Assembly: GCA_029204225.1 (NCBI GenBank)
Contig: CM055111.1
Coordinates: 30,264,164-30,328,163, forward strand
Origin: Diphasiastrum complanatum
Lineage: Eukaryota; Streptophyta; Lycopodiopsida; Lycopodiales; Lycopodiaceae
Reading direction: 5' to 3'
Length of the DNA stretch: 64,000 nucleotides
Shown: in pieces, positions 25,499 through 35,877 of the stretch
Numbering within the stretch: position 1 is the first letter of the stretch
How the letters are laid out: every line of letters begins with the position of its first letter
Notes under the pieces: generated by a model
The model's input: only the letters and a program-made list of their open reading frames with translations
Told to the model about the DNA's origin: nothing
Database searches by the model: none
Translations under genes and position numbers: made by a program

Positions 25499-26332
25499 TT
25501 ACAACATCTCAAATGGTGTTCTTCCTTCTATTGCAAGATTAGGAAGCCTATTACAAAGATAATTTGCACATGCAACTGCTTCTCCCCAAAATTCTTTAGG
25601 CAGAGATACTTCTAGCCTAATGGCTTTTGTGCATTCACACAAAGTTCTATTTTTTCTCTCAGCAATTCCATTTTGTTGAGGAGTATAAGAACAAGAAAAT
25701 TCTCTTTGTATTCCCTCTTTCTCACAAAAATCTTTAAACTTATTGGAGGTGTATTCACCTCCACTATCACTTCTCAAAGCTTTCAACTTGAAAGTAAACT
25801 GCTTTTCTACATAAGCTTTGAGAGTAAGGAAAACATCATAAACCATGGCTTTAGAAGACAACATATAGATCCAAGAATATCTTGTATAATCATCTATAGA
25901 GGAAACAAAACAATTTGCTCCTCCTTTGTTTTTGGTTGAAGAGAAATGAACATCAGAGTGCAGGAGTTCAAATGGATGTTGTGCTTTGATGCTTGATCTT
26001 GGAAAATGCCTTCTGTGTGATTTTGCCAAAGCACAAGCTTCACAAGGTTGAAGATCCTTTGATAGTGTCTTTGGTAGTCCAACAACTTTTCCTTCCTTGA
26101 CCATAGATTGCATGGCTTTGAAATTGGGATGACCCAATCTCCTATGCCACAAATCCTCCTGAAGAACCTTGGTCTCATAAGCAATATCTAAAATGTTAGC
26201 ACTCTCCCTAGAATCTAGTTTGTACAACTTTCCAATTCTAGATCCTCTAGAAATAACTTCATTTTCTCTTGAGATTATACACTTATCAACATGAAACTTG
26301 ACATCCAATCCACTATCATCCACTATATTCAT
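25499..26332 (-). pseudogene. copia protease end and integrase fragment
   Basis: A 277-codon uninterrupted minus-strand frame covers the region after the protease (DVKFHVDKCIISREN), then the GAG-pre-integrase domain (LWHRRLGHPNFKAM, CEACALAKSHRRHFPR) and the integrase core with SSIDDYTRYSWIYML, SDSGGEYTSNKF and QNGIAERKNRTLCEC. It ends at TPFEML. It is truncated on both sides, by unknown DNA at 25498 and close to the plus-strand copia insertion on the right. Because it is unbroken it is younger than most neighbours, but it lacks gag, RT, RNase H and LTRs here. Confidence 0.9.
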
Positions 26333-26462
26333 AACAAGTTCAATTTAAGAATAGCATTTGATCTTTAAGCTTCCTATACAAGGTTAGCAAATGTTTTTAC
26401 TTAGATTCGCAAACACTCATCCCACACGCGTGAAGGCGAGCATCCTTTGGTATAAACATTTG

Positions 26463-27167
26463 TGTGAAGAATTGAAAAAGATTATCTATGTTAGATATAG
26501 GGGTCTTATGTTTTTTACATCAAGCATCTAGGTGTAGGATGTTGATAGGAATAAATTTGGCATAGATGGCAAATTATGCATTTCCACTTGTAATGCCACT
26601 ATTGAGCCAAAATAGAGTAAGAGGCTAAACACGTGCCAATTAGAGTGTAGACAAGTGTAAAGCTTTTGTTTGATGAATTCCAAGAGGTCCAATAGGATTT
26701 AGAGGTGGAACCTTGTGAGGTCCAATAGGAAATTTAGGTGTGCTTGAATATAGTCCAATAGAATTAAGAGTTGCATGGATCAATGGTCCAATAGGATCAA
26801 GAGGTGACAAAGTATGGTCCAATCATAGTTAAGCATAGTGGTAGCTCGTGGATCTACTAGTATCATTGTACTCCTTATTTTGGATCTAATTGATTTGGTG
26901 ATTTCATGGATTTTGTGAGTTATTGAATTTCTAGCTTTCTCTCTCTACCCGAGGAGAGCAGCTTGTTTTTACTTAGATTATTTTTTGAATACTTCCCACA
27001 CGTGTGTGTGAGAGTTGGAAGTGACTGAATGCATGTAGTAGTGTGTTTTTGCCATAGAATCAAAGATAGATCTTGAATCTCAATCTAGTCTTGATCTTGG
27101 TGCATCTACACACCTTAGGAGATCACAAGTACATGTAGTGGACAATCCACACGTGTGAAATTCAACA
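26463..27167 (+). repeat. 5' LTR (705 bp)
   Basis: It runs from TGTGAAGAATTG to GTGAAATTCAACA. Compared with the 3' LTR it carries a CCCACACGTGTGTGTGAG segment near 26995 and lacks a roughly 33-bp insertion. Three copies of a GTCCAATAGGA-like word occur near 26688-26800. Confidence 0.95.
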
Positions 27168-27180
27168 TGGTATCAGAGCC
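27168..27180 (+). promoter_or_regulatory. Primer-binding site
   Basis: TGGTATCAGAGCC directly abuts the 5' LTR and is complementary to the 3' end of plant initiator-Met tRNA apart from the final A. Confidence 0.95.
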
Positions 27181-27914
27181 TACCTAAGGTTACCATGCAT
27201 TTTGAACATCTAAGTGAAGAATTTTCATCAATCTTGAGCCAGAAGTTGTCAAGGCCCATTTTCCTAGCTATCTTGTTCAATCTTGGATCAAAAGAGATCA
27301 AAAGGACATTGATTGGGTCTGACCTGGTACTGTATGGAATCAGGTGCTCAGACATGTGTGAGGAATATCCAATTTCATTTTGGAAGTTCTCTCTCATGCT
27401 TGATCCATTTATCTTGCTTGATAGCTTGTTTTGAAGCTATTTTTGTCTAGTTTCTGATACAATCAGTTTCATTCCATTTGGTTGTGCCAATCAAAAGTTA
27501 TAAGCTTTTGAAGAGGATTAGGTAGGGCACCTAGACCTAGGTGGACACATTTGGTTTGGTCAAGAGATTGCTTGTTTGATCCAAAATCACAGTCAAAAGC
27601 TTACCAATCTCATCTATATGTGATCTAGGCACTGTTTTGAGATCTTAGCCATTTTGTTTCATGCAATATCATTGTATTTAAGTCAAATTTGTTTTCTTAG
27701 TGTATTTCACATGTGATAAGAGTGTTTGATCCTAACTTTGCCTATACTCCATCATTTGATGTGAAATAGATATTGTTTTAGAGAGATTTGTGTAGCTAGT
27801 GAGAATCAATTCACAAATAGTTGCAAGATCTTTCACTATTATTGGATCCTATTGAGAGTGTGTAGCAACATTTATTGTTCATCATTTGAGTTTTCTTCAC
27901 TTCAAATTTCTTCA

Positions 27915-30900
27915 ATGGGTTCATCCTTGTTGGAACCAAGTGAAAGATTGACCACTTCAAATTATTCAATTTGGAAAATGAGGATGGAGTCCATCTTGAT
28001 CCTTCAAGACATGATGGACATAGTTCTTGGCCTTGAAGAAGAACCACAAGTTCTTCAAGAGGTTAAAAAATACAAAAAGAGAGCTAGGATGGCTCTCCAC
28101 CACATTAAGATGAATGTCTCTAATGAGATATTGAGGGAGATAGGTACTTGTACAGCAGCCAAAGAAGCTTGGGATTGTCTCAAGACTATCTATGAGGCTA
28201 AGAATACCTCTAGGCTTCTCACTCTTAGGAATCAAATCTTTAAAAGTAGCCAAAAGAGTGATGAGAGTGCATCTAGTTATGTTTTGAGAGTAAAAGATAT
28301 TCATAGAGAACTTGCTTGTATTGGTGATTCCATCAATCAAAATGAGCTAGTTCAAGTCATTCTCAATGGCTTAAGAAGTGAATTTGATAACCTTGTCCAA
28401 TCCTATGCCATTAAGGAGGAGCTACCAAGTTTGGAGGCTCTCCAAAGTGTGCTAATTTCAGAAGAATCAAGACAAGAGTACAAGCTCTTGAGGATGGACA
28501 AGCTTTCTCTCACTCATAATGATGGCAAAGCTCTCTTTGCCAAGGATAAGCACAAAGGGAGGAGCAAGAACCAACATCAACAATCCTCAAGCAAGGACAA
28601 AGTCAAATCCAAAGACAAAGATGAGGAGGAAGATGATTCCTCTAATGCTTCATCATCCAAGCTCAAGAAGAAGAAGATCAAGTTCTTTTATTGTGGCAAG
28701 AAAGGTCATTATGCCACCAATTGCTTCAAGAAGAAGAATCAACTCAAGCATGCCAACATTACCAATGAGAAGGGAGACACTATTGCAAGTGATGGAGGGG
28801 GATCTTTTATGGTCTCTAGTTTCTCATCTACTCCTTTCAATAATGACAACCTATGGTACATTGATAGTGGAGCCTCTTCACATATGTGTAGCTCCAAGGA
28901 CTCTTTCTCTTCTATTGCACCTTATGATGGAGTCAAGAAATCAATATACACTGCAAATGATTTTGAGTGTCCTATTGAAGGCATAGAGAACATTCCCTTG
29001 AAGCTTGCATCCTCTAAAGTTCTTTCTCTCTCTAAAGTTCTTTATGTACCTAAGCTTACCAAGAATCTTATTAGTGTTGGCCAATTGCTTGATAATGGCC
29101 TTGATGTAAAATTCAATGTTGATACTTGCACTATCAAGAAGAATGATGAGATACTTGCATTAGGATCTAGATTTGGTGGCATCTATAAACTAGATCCAAA
29201 TGAGTATGTGAATGCTTGTAATGTTGCTCTTGTGAACAAGCTCTCTATGGAGGAATTATGGCATAGGAGGTTGGGACATCCCAACTACAAATCCATGCTC
29301 TCTATGATCAAAGAAGCCAAAGCTATTGGCTTGCCAAAATCACTCTCCAAGAAGATCAAGCCTTGTGAGGCTTGTGCTATTTCTAAATCTCACAAAAAGC
29401 CATTTACAAGATCTTCTATCAAAAGCAAGCATCTTTTGGAGTTAATCCACTCGGATGTGCATTTCTCATCAACTACAAGCAAGGGAGGAGCCACTTGTTT
29501 TATTACTTTCATTGATGATTACACAAGATTCACCTGGATATATCTTCTTGCTTCTAAATCTAGGGTGTTTGATCATTTCCTTATTTTCAAAGCTTATGTA
29601 GATAAGCAATTCTCATTCAAGATTAAAGCTCTTAGAAGAGATGGAGGTGGTGAATATATCTCCAATAAATTTCAAGATTTTTGTGAGCTTGAAGGCATTA
29701 AAAGAGAGTTTTCTTGTGCCTACTCTCCATCTCAAAATGGAGTGGCCGAGAGAAAGAATAGATCTCTATGTGAATGTGCAAAATCTATGAGAATTGAGGC
29801 ATCTTTGCCCAAAGATTTTTGGGGAGAAGCCATTAATTGTGCAAATTATTTTTGCAATAGGCTCCCACATATAGCTCTTGGAGGAAAGTCACCATATGAA
29901 ATCTTATTTTTGAAGAATCCTAAGGTTGATCACCTTAGAGTTTTTGGATGCTTATGCTTTGTCCATATTCTCTTGGAAACAAGGAAGAAGGAAGATCCTA
30001 GTGCATGCAAAGGGATCATGGTTGGATACTCATCCACCAAGAAGGCCTATAGAGTCTTTATACTCTCTACTTCTCAAGTTATTGAAAGTAGAGATGTTGT
30101 CTTTCACGAAGATCAACACTCATCTTTTGAAGAGGCTGAGATCAAGAAATCTATGGATGCATCATCAATTATTGATTTTGAAGACAATCATGATGTGATG
30201 GGGTCAAGATTTGAAGAAGACTCTCCTCGGATTTTCTCACCAAGAAGATCCATGAGAGGTAGATCCGAGCCTAAGAGGCTCTCATATGTTGACAAAGGCA
30301 AACAAGTGGATCTTGATTCCACTAATTATGTTTTTTATGTCTCTCATGAAGAGTCAAAGAATGTACAAGAGGCACTCAATACCAAGGAGTGGTATGATGC
30401 CATGAAGCAAGAGTATGATGCATTGATCACCAACAATACTTGGGAGCTTGTGGATCCTCCATCCAACAAGCATGTGATTGGTTGCAATTGGGTATGTCGG
30501 ATCAAGTTCAATCATGATGGCACCATCAACAAGCATAAAGCAAGATTATGTGCCAAAGGATTTGCTCAAATCCATGGTCTTGATTATGAGGAGACCTTTG
30601 CACCCATTGCAAAGATGGTGACAATAAGAATTCTTATTTCTCTTGCTTGTTTTTTCAAGTGGAAGGTGTTCCAATTAGATGTATCCAATGCTTTTCTAAA
30701 TGGTTATCTTGAAGAGGAGATCTATATGGAACAACCACAAGGATTTATCAAGGATGAGTCCAAAGTGTGCTTGCTCTTCAAAAGTCTTTATGGACTCAAG
30801 CAAGCACCAAGGTCATGGTATTCAAGACTTAATTCTTTTCTTATCTCACTAGGATTTACTCTTAGTGACTATGATCCTTCCATGTATCTAAAGTTTGTTG

Positions 30901-31894
30901 ATAGCAATATTGTCATTCTTCTAATTTATGTTGATGACATTATTCTTTGTGGAAGTTGTATCAAGCTAGTTGATGAAACCAAGCTAGCACTTGGATGTGA
31001 GTTTAAAATGCAAGATCTAGGACAGATGCATTACATCCTAGGCCTAGAAATTGATTTTTATGAAAATCATGTCTTTATATGCCAATCTAGATATGCTCAC
31101 TCTATGTTGAAAAAATTCCATATGGAAAATTATAAGAGCATAGATACTCCAATGGAGCAAATTGTAAAAGATCCTAATAAAGGTGATGAAAGATCCTTTG
31201 AGGACATCACACTTTTTAGGAGTCTTGTAAGCTCCTTGATTTGGCTCACCATTACTAGGCCCGATCTAAGTTTTTGTGTGCACAAATTGAGTCAATTTAT
31301 GCAAGATCCTAAGATCCATCATTGGAAGATGGCCAAGAGGATTCTAAGATATATATCTTCATCTTGTGATTATGGTCTACTCTATAAAAGTGAAGATCTA
31401 TCCATTATTGGCTACTCGGATTCAGACTTTTCAAGTGACAAGATGGATTGAAAGTCTATTAGTTCATACACTATCTTTCTTGGAGGCAATATAATATCTT
31501 GGCTTTCCAAAAAGCAAGATACTATATCTCTCTCTTCATGTGAGGCCGAGTACAAAGCACTCACTACAACTACCAAAGAAGTGCTTTGGATCAGAGGTTA
31601 TTAATGGAGCTAAAGTGCATCAAGGAGGATGATCTACCAATCATCAAGTGTGATAACATCTCGGCCCAAGCTCTTGCCAATAATCCCATATTTCATGCAA
31701 GAAGCAAGCACATAGAAGTGGCACACCATTTTGTGAGAGAAAAGCTTATTGGAGGAGAAATCTATTTGGAGCATGTCAACTCGTCCTCTTGTATTGCCGA
31801 TCTACTCACCAAGCCTTTGAGCAAAAGTGCTTTCATCAAGATAGATCTAATCTTGGAGTTATATCAAGATCAATGCTCAAATCTTCATAGATAA
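27915..31894 (+). pseudogene. copia gag-pol polyprotein, two lesions
   Basis: The chosen start is the ATG at 27915 (MGSSLLEPSERLTTSNYSIW), the conserved Gag start; the frame is open slightly upstream without an ATG. Domains in order: Gag UBN2 (about residues 50-190), a zinc knuckle reading FFYCGKKGHYATNC, protease LWYIDSGASSHMCSS, GAG-pre-integrase LWHRRLGHPNY, integrase (DDYTRFTWIYLL, RDGGGEYISNKF, QNGVAERKNRS), RT with IYVDDIILCG, and RNase H with YSDSDFSSDKMD. A TGA at 31449 stands where the relative at 20.57 kb has CGA (Arg), a CpG-type transition. A one-base deletion near 31592 shifts the frame, after which the end is intact (IADLLTKPLSK). The first Cys of the zinc knuckle is Phe. Confidence 0.93.
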
Positions 31895-31908
31895 TTTTTT
31901 AGGAGGAG

Positions 31909-32622
31909 TGTGAAGAATTGAAAAAGATTATCTATGTTAGATATAGGGGTCTTATGTTTTTTACATCAAGCATCTAGGTGTAGGATGTTGATAGGAATAA
32001 ATTTGGCATAGATGGCAAATTATGCGTTTCCACTTGTAATGCCACTATTGAGCCAAAATAGAGTAAGAGGCTAAACACGTGCCAATTAGAGTGTAGACAA
32101 GTGTAAAGCTTTTGTTTGATGAATTCCAAGAGGTCCAATAGGATTTAGAGGTGGAACCTTGTGAGGTCCAATAGGAAATTTAGGTATGCTTGAATATAGT
32201 CCAATAGAATTAAGAGGTGCATGGATCAATGGTCCAATAGGATCAAGAGGTGACAAAGTATGGTCCAATAATAGTTAAGCATAGTGGTAGCTCGTGGATC
32301 TACTAGTATCATTGTACTCCTCATTTTGAATCTAATTGATTTGGTGATTTCATGGATTTTGTGAGTTATTGAATTTCTAGCTTTCTCTCTCTGCCCGAGA
32401 GCTCATGATGATTTTTCTCTCTCTACTCGAGGAGAGCAGCTTGTTTTACTTAGATTATTTTTTGAATACAGAGTTGGAAGTGATTGAATGCATGTAGTAT
32501 GTTTTGCCATAGAATCAAAGATAGATCTTGAATCTCAATCTAGTCTTGATCTTGGTGCATCTACACACCTTAGGAGATCACAAGTACATGTAGTGGACAA
32601 TCCACACGTGTAAAATTCAACA
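31909..32622 (+). repeat. 3' LTR (714 bp)
   Basis: It begins TGTGAAGAATTG right after the purine-rich TTTTTTAGGAGGAG and ends AAAATTCAACA followed by ATTTG. It contains a local duplication (TTTCTCTCTCT(A/G)C(T/C)CGAG near 32380-32430) absent from the 5' LTR. Confidence 0.95.
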
Positions 32623-32764
32623 ATTTGCCTACTTTTCTATCAATTGCAAACAATTTAACTTACTTACTGAAAACTCGGCGAGTATGTCCAATCAAATTGA
32701 TAACAATCAAATTGGATAACAAGAGGATTTGAACCACCATTGACTTACCTTATTTTATATTTTT

Positions 32765-33150
32765 TCAATCAAAATCGTCCATAGACCTAGACAACTCCAA
32801 ACTATCTAATCTATTCTCATCTGAGCTCGAATCATCTGATGAAGCAGATGATTTCTTTTTCATCTTCTCACTAGAATGACACTTCCTTGCAATCTTGGAA
32901 GTTTCATAACTCTCTGCAGTTGCAATAACTTCGTCCAGTCTGAGAGAGTTCATGGATCCTTGGCGGAAGTATCTGTCAATCTTTGAAGGTAATCCTACAA
33001 GATATCAATCTATCTGCATTTCAACAAGATATATGCCAACCAATTTACTAATTAAGTTTTTTACCTTACAAGTATACCTTCTCAAAGACTCCTTCTTTTT
33101 CTTTTGCACAGAATTCAATCATGCAAGCACTCGGGTAGAGTAACCAATGT
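32765..33150 (-). pseudogene. gypsy gag fragment
   Basis: The minus strand reads KESLRRYTCKVKNLISKLV, then GLPSKIDRYFRQGSMNSLR and LDEVIATAESYE, typical of the C-terminal half of a retrotransposon Gag domain. A Lys/Ser/Asp-rich tail (KKKSSASSDDSSSDEN) follows. One stop interrupts it near 33010. There is no zinc knuckle or protease downstream. The TRIM element starts 40 bp to its right. Confidence 0.6.
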
Positions 33151-33189
33151 CATGAAACTAATTCAGAAAGACTTCTCCCAGCAGGTCCC

Positions 33190-33530
33190 TATTAAAAAGT
33201 GTCAAGGCTATAGCCCTTGCACAACACTCTGGGAAAACAAATGGACGAATAGCTCAGTGGTAGAGCACCTCACCACACCAAGTGTAAAAGACTTTTCACA
33301 TGGTATCAGAGCCATGGTTTTGGGTGTGGTCTAGGTGGGCAGCAGCTAAAAAGGGCTATGCATTGAGGGGGAGTGTTAAAAAGCGTCAAGGCTATAGCCC
33401 TTGCACAACACTCTAGGAACAAAAATGGATGGGTAGCTCAATGGTAGAGCACCCCATCGGAATGGGGGAGGTCGGCCTAGGTTCAACCCCTAGCTCGACC
33501 ACACAAACCAAGTGTAAAAAAAATTTCACA
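33190..33530 (+). mobile_element. TRIM element with tRNA-like LTRs, TSD GTCCC
   Basis: A complete terminal-repeat retrotransposon in miniature, 341 bp, with no coding capacity. LTR1 is 33190-33300 (111 bp) and LTR2 33374-33530 (157 bp). They share TTAAAAAG, GTCAAGGCTATAGCCCTTG, CACAACACTCT, TAGCTCA(G/A)TGGTAGAGCACC, CCAAGTGTAAAA and TTTCACA. TGGTATCAGAGCCA (33301-33314) directly follows LTR1. TTGAGGGGGAG (33363-33373) is the polypurine tract before LTR2. Target duplication GTCCC lies at 33185-33189 and 33531-33535. The element must be mobilised by proteins of an autonomous element. LTR1 has lost about 46 bp of the tRNA-like unit that LTR2 keeps. The insertion lies three bases from the start of a copia LTR. 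Confidence 0.9.
33427..33501 (+). other. tRNA-like Pol III module inside TRIM LTR2
   Basis: The 75 nt fold as a cloverleaf: D-stem GCTC/GAGC (33436-33439, 33447-33450), anticodon-like stem CCCC/GGGG, and T-arm CTAGG-TTCAACC-CCTAG (33477-33493) with five perfect pairs and a 7-nt loop. The acceptor-like arm GGATGGG/CTCGACC has five pairs including wobble. The A box TAGCTCAATGG and B box GGTTCAACCCC fit Pol III internal promoters. The variable region is long (8 nt) and position 33 is C, so it is a tRNA-derived relic and not a working tRNA. LTR1 keeps only the A-box half (33248-33268). A TTTT terminator is present in LTR1 (33293-33296), whereas LTR2 has only TTT. Confidence 0.7.
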
Positions 33531-33538
33531 GTCCCAAG

Positions 33539-34258
33539 TGTTAACAGATGCACGGTCCAATTGGTTGTACCAAATTCGGGCTTGTTTTTGTAGCAGACTA
33601 GGGAATATACGTAGTTTGTCTATCTTGAGGATGGATGGGAGAACGAATATAGAGAGTGGTCATAGACAGACAAGTTTAAGTGACTCGATGATGAATGTGA
33701 GGATGAAAAGCCGTTCACTAGTAAGTGAAAAGATCAAACATACAGAGACATAGATAGAAGTATTTGCTAGTAAGCACTACCTATCAATTCTATTCGTAAG
33801 AGAGATCATTTTCTCTTACGGTAACGCATTGTGTGGTATGCCAAATAGTGCTCTAGAAATCACTGTAATTAAACAAATATTTTTCTTATCTCTTGTCTAT
33901 GATACATAATCCTTGAATGCATTATATCTATCAAATGTTCCTCTAAGATCAGCTGTTATTTGTTTTATTCGTTTTTCTGCACAAAGGCTCATCATAACTA
34001 AATTAGTAGTAGATCATGAATATCTGACTACACCTTAGAAGAGGAAAGATCTTAATTAGCAGCAATAGCTACAGTTAAGAGTTCAACTCTATCCAGGTAT
34101 ATCAAGAACTATTAAGAGTAGGACATTCCAAATATTGAGATCATAATAAGAACATTGCTCACTGATTAAATATAGATATCAGATCAGAATGTGTTTCTCT
34201 CATTACAAAGTCTCTACTCTTTAGCTTGATTAAGATTTCCAACAATGGTATCAGAGCC
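33539..34258 (+). repeat. Copia LTR (706 bp) plus PBS
   Basis: 33539-34244 runs from TGTTAACAG to TTTCCAACA, with TGTT/AACA inverted ends. TGGTATCAGAGCC follows one base later (34246-34258). Its middle (TTTGCTAGTAAGCAC, CTCTTACGGTAACGCATTGTGTGG) resembles the LTRs at 13.2-17.5 kb, so it is the same copia lineage. No 3' partner is visible. Confidence 0.75.
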
Positions 34259-34343
34259 CTTCAATCTGACGAGTCAATGTCCATAAGATTTCTAAGACTA
34301 GATAAATAATAGCTGAGGAAGCTAAAACATTGTAAGACTAGAA

Positions 34344-35360
34344 TGGCATCCATAGGTAGAATTCAATCAAAATCTGCACAATTCTTTAATCAGATGAGTC
34401 AAATTACTTGGTCTGAAAAGTGAAGACATCACTTGTCCTGAGAGGAGAATCACTCTGTGGATGGGACTGAAGAGACGCCAACCAATGCTAGAAAAGAACT
34501 TCATAAATGGAAGGAAAAGAATGATAAAGTATATGCTTCCATTGAAGATGGTATTACACTGGATCTTGCATTAATATCAAATGCACAAGAGCTATGGGAC
34601 GCATTGAAGTCAAGATTCGAGACCAAATCGTGCATCCAAAACATGTACTTGGAAGACCAACTCACCTACCTGCACTGGAATGACAAAGACCTCACAAAAT
34701 TTATCAGAAACATGAAGAACCTGTTTCTCTCTTTGCACAATGTCGGCATGGAAGACGCGGTCTCGTTAGAGAAACAACTGACATACCTATTACGCGCCCA
34801 TGGACTCTGCTAGCAAAGGATCCTATAATGACTCTTGAGAGAGCAATAAACAAAATCAAGAAAGAAATGGAAGCAAGAGAGCACTATGATGATAGGATCA
34901 GGCTCTATATAGCAATAAGGATCAACGTAGAAAGAAGCTTCAACCTAGGAGGGAGTCATTTCAAAGATCAGATCGCAACAAGCAGAGACAAGCCGACAAA
35001 GAAGGAAGAACGAAGGCACCTACTCAACACAGACCGCAGGGTGGTGAAAAGAAATCCTACATAGATGCAAGACAGGACAATCGGCACATGTTGGTTATAT
35101 ACAAACATCCAATGTGTGCATTGTCATAAAAAGGGTCATGCAGCAGTAGACTACTATCGGAACCCAAGAAACAAGAAAGACACTAGGCAGGTAGAAGCCC
35201 TCTAACAGCTCTTTCTTATGTAGAGTCGTCAGAAATATCAAGGACAACTGAGAAGAGAGAAAATAATAATCCATCTGCTTATGTATGTGCAGATGTGTGT
35301 GCTACATCACAAATTGACATTCAAGAAGTCGTTCTTGATTTGGGTGCCATGTCACGTTGC
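34344..35360 (+). pseudogene. copia gag and start of protease, broken
   Basis: From ATG 34344 (MASIGRIQS) the Gag lead is readable through frame changes (NYLV, KVKTSLVLRGESL). A clean stretch follows: KWKEKNDKVYASIEDGITL, ELWDALKSRFETKS and KQLTYLL. The zinc knuckle reads CVHCHKKGHAAVDYY, with the last Cys replaced by Tyr. The protease begins EVVLDLGAMSRC, where D-S-G has become D-L-G. It ends at the truncated LTR of the minus-strand gypsy element. The LTR and PBS upstream belong to it. Confidence 0.8.
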
Positions 35361-35820
35361 ACAATGATAACAAACTATGGAGAAACCACCCAACCAAATA
35401 GAAGCATCCAATCAATCTCTAGAAGCCTCACCTCTAAGCCAAAGAACAAGAAGCATGAATGTAGAGTGAGAGCCTGGCAATGAATCAAGAACCATGATGA
35501 GGAGTAAGGCGAGTTTGGACCCATTATATAGAGCCAAAAGCATCCTGGGCACATAGCCATGCATAGCCCTAAGTTTCCTATACAAAGATTCACCTAGAAT
35601 ATAGTCCTAAGCATTTGCTATTGATAACTCTACACATGCATACAATGTCTCATACCTTGTCTAAACTCCATTTAGTGTGTTCTAGACCTCACAAGGATAT
35701 TAGTTACTTTCGGGTCACGTCCAGTATGATGTGGCATAATTAATAGCTTGTTTCACTGGAGTATCGTGTATCCAAGACTAGGAGTATACTGTATCCTATG
35801 TACTGGTCGTGGACATAACA
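35361..35820 (-). repeat. Gypsy 3' LTR, truncated
   Basis: It matches 40258-40733. On the minus strand it starts TGTTATGTCCACGACC and stops at ATCATTGTG. It lacks the terminal bases that the 5' LTR keeps up to CTCTTATAG. Confidence 0.88.
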
Positions 35821-35877
35821 TTCTTCCCTCCTTAAACTGTTTCTATCCTTAGAAATTAAAATTCGAGAAATTCTTCT

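Larger units (their letters stand above)
26463..32622 (+). mobile_element. Complete copia element with target duplication ATTTG
   Basis: A 6160-bp LTR retrotransposon flanked by ATTTG at 26458-26462 and 32623-32627. Order: 5' LTR, PBS, leader, gag-protease-integrase-RT-RNase H, polypurine stretch, 3' LTR. Direct LTR alignment shows few substitutions plus two indels, so insertion is fairly recent. The single polyprotein is disabled by one nonsense and one frameshift change in RNase H. It is the best preserved member of the family that includes the relic at 17.5-21 kb. Confidence 0.95.

Noticed and set aside
28519-28986. Second protein within the gag region of the complete copia
   Set aside because: It is a shadow frame of the gag-pol reading frame, as are similar frames at 17,644, 40,897 and 43,452.
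33241-33501. A functional tRNA gene
   Set aside because: The first copy lacks the anticodon and T arms. The second has C at position 33, a mismatched acceptor stem and an overlong variable region, and both lie inside TRIM LTRs.
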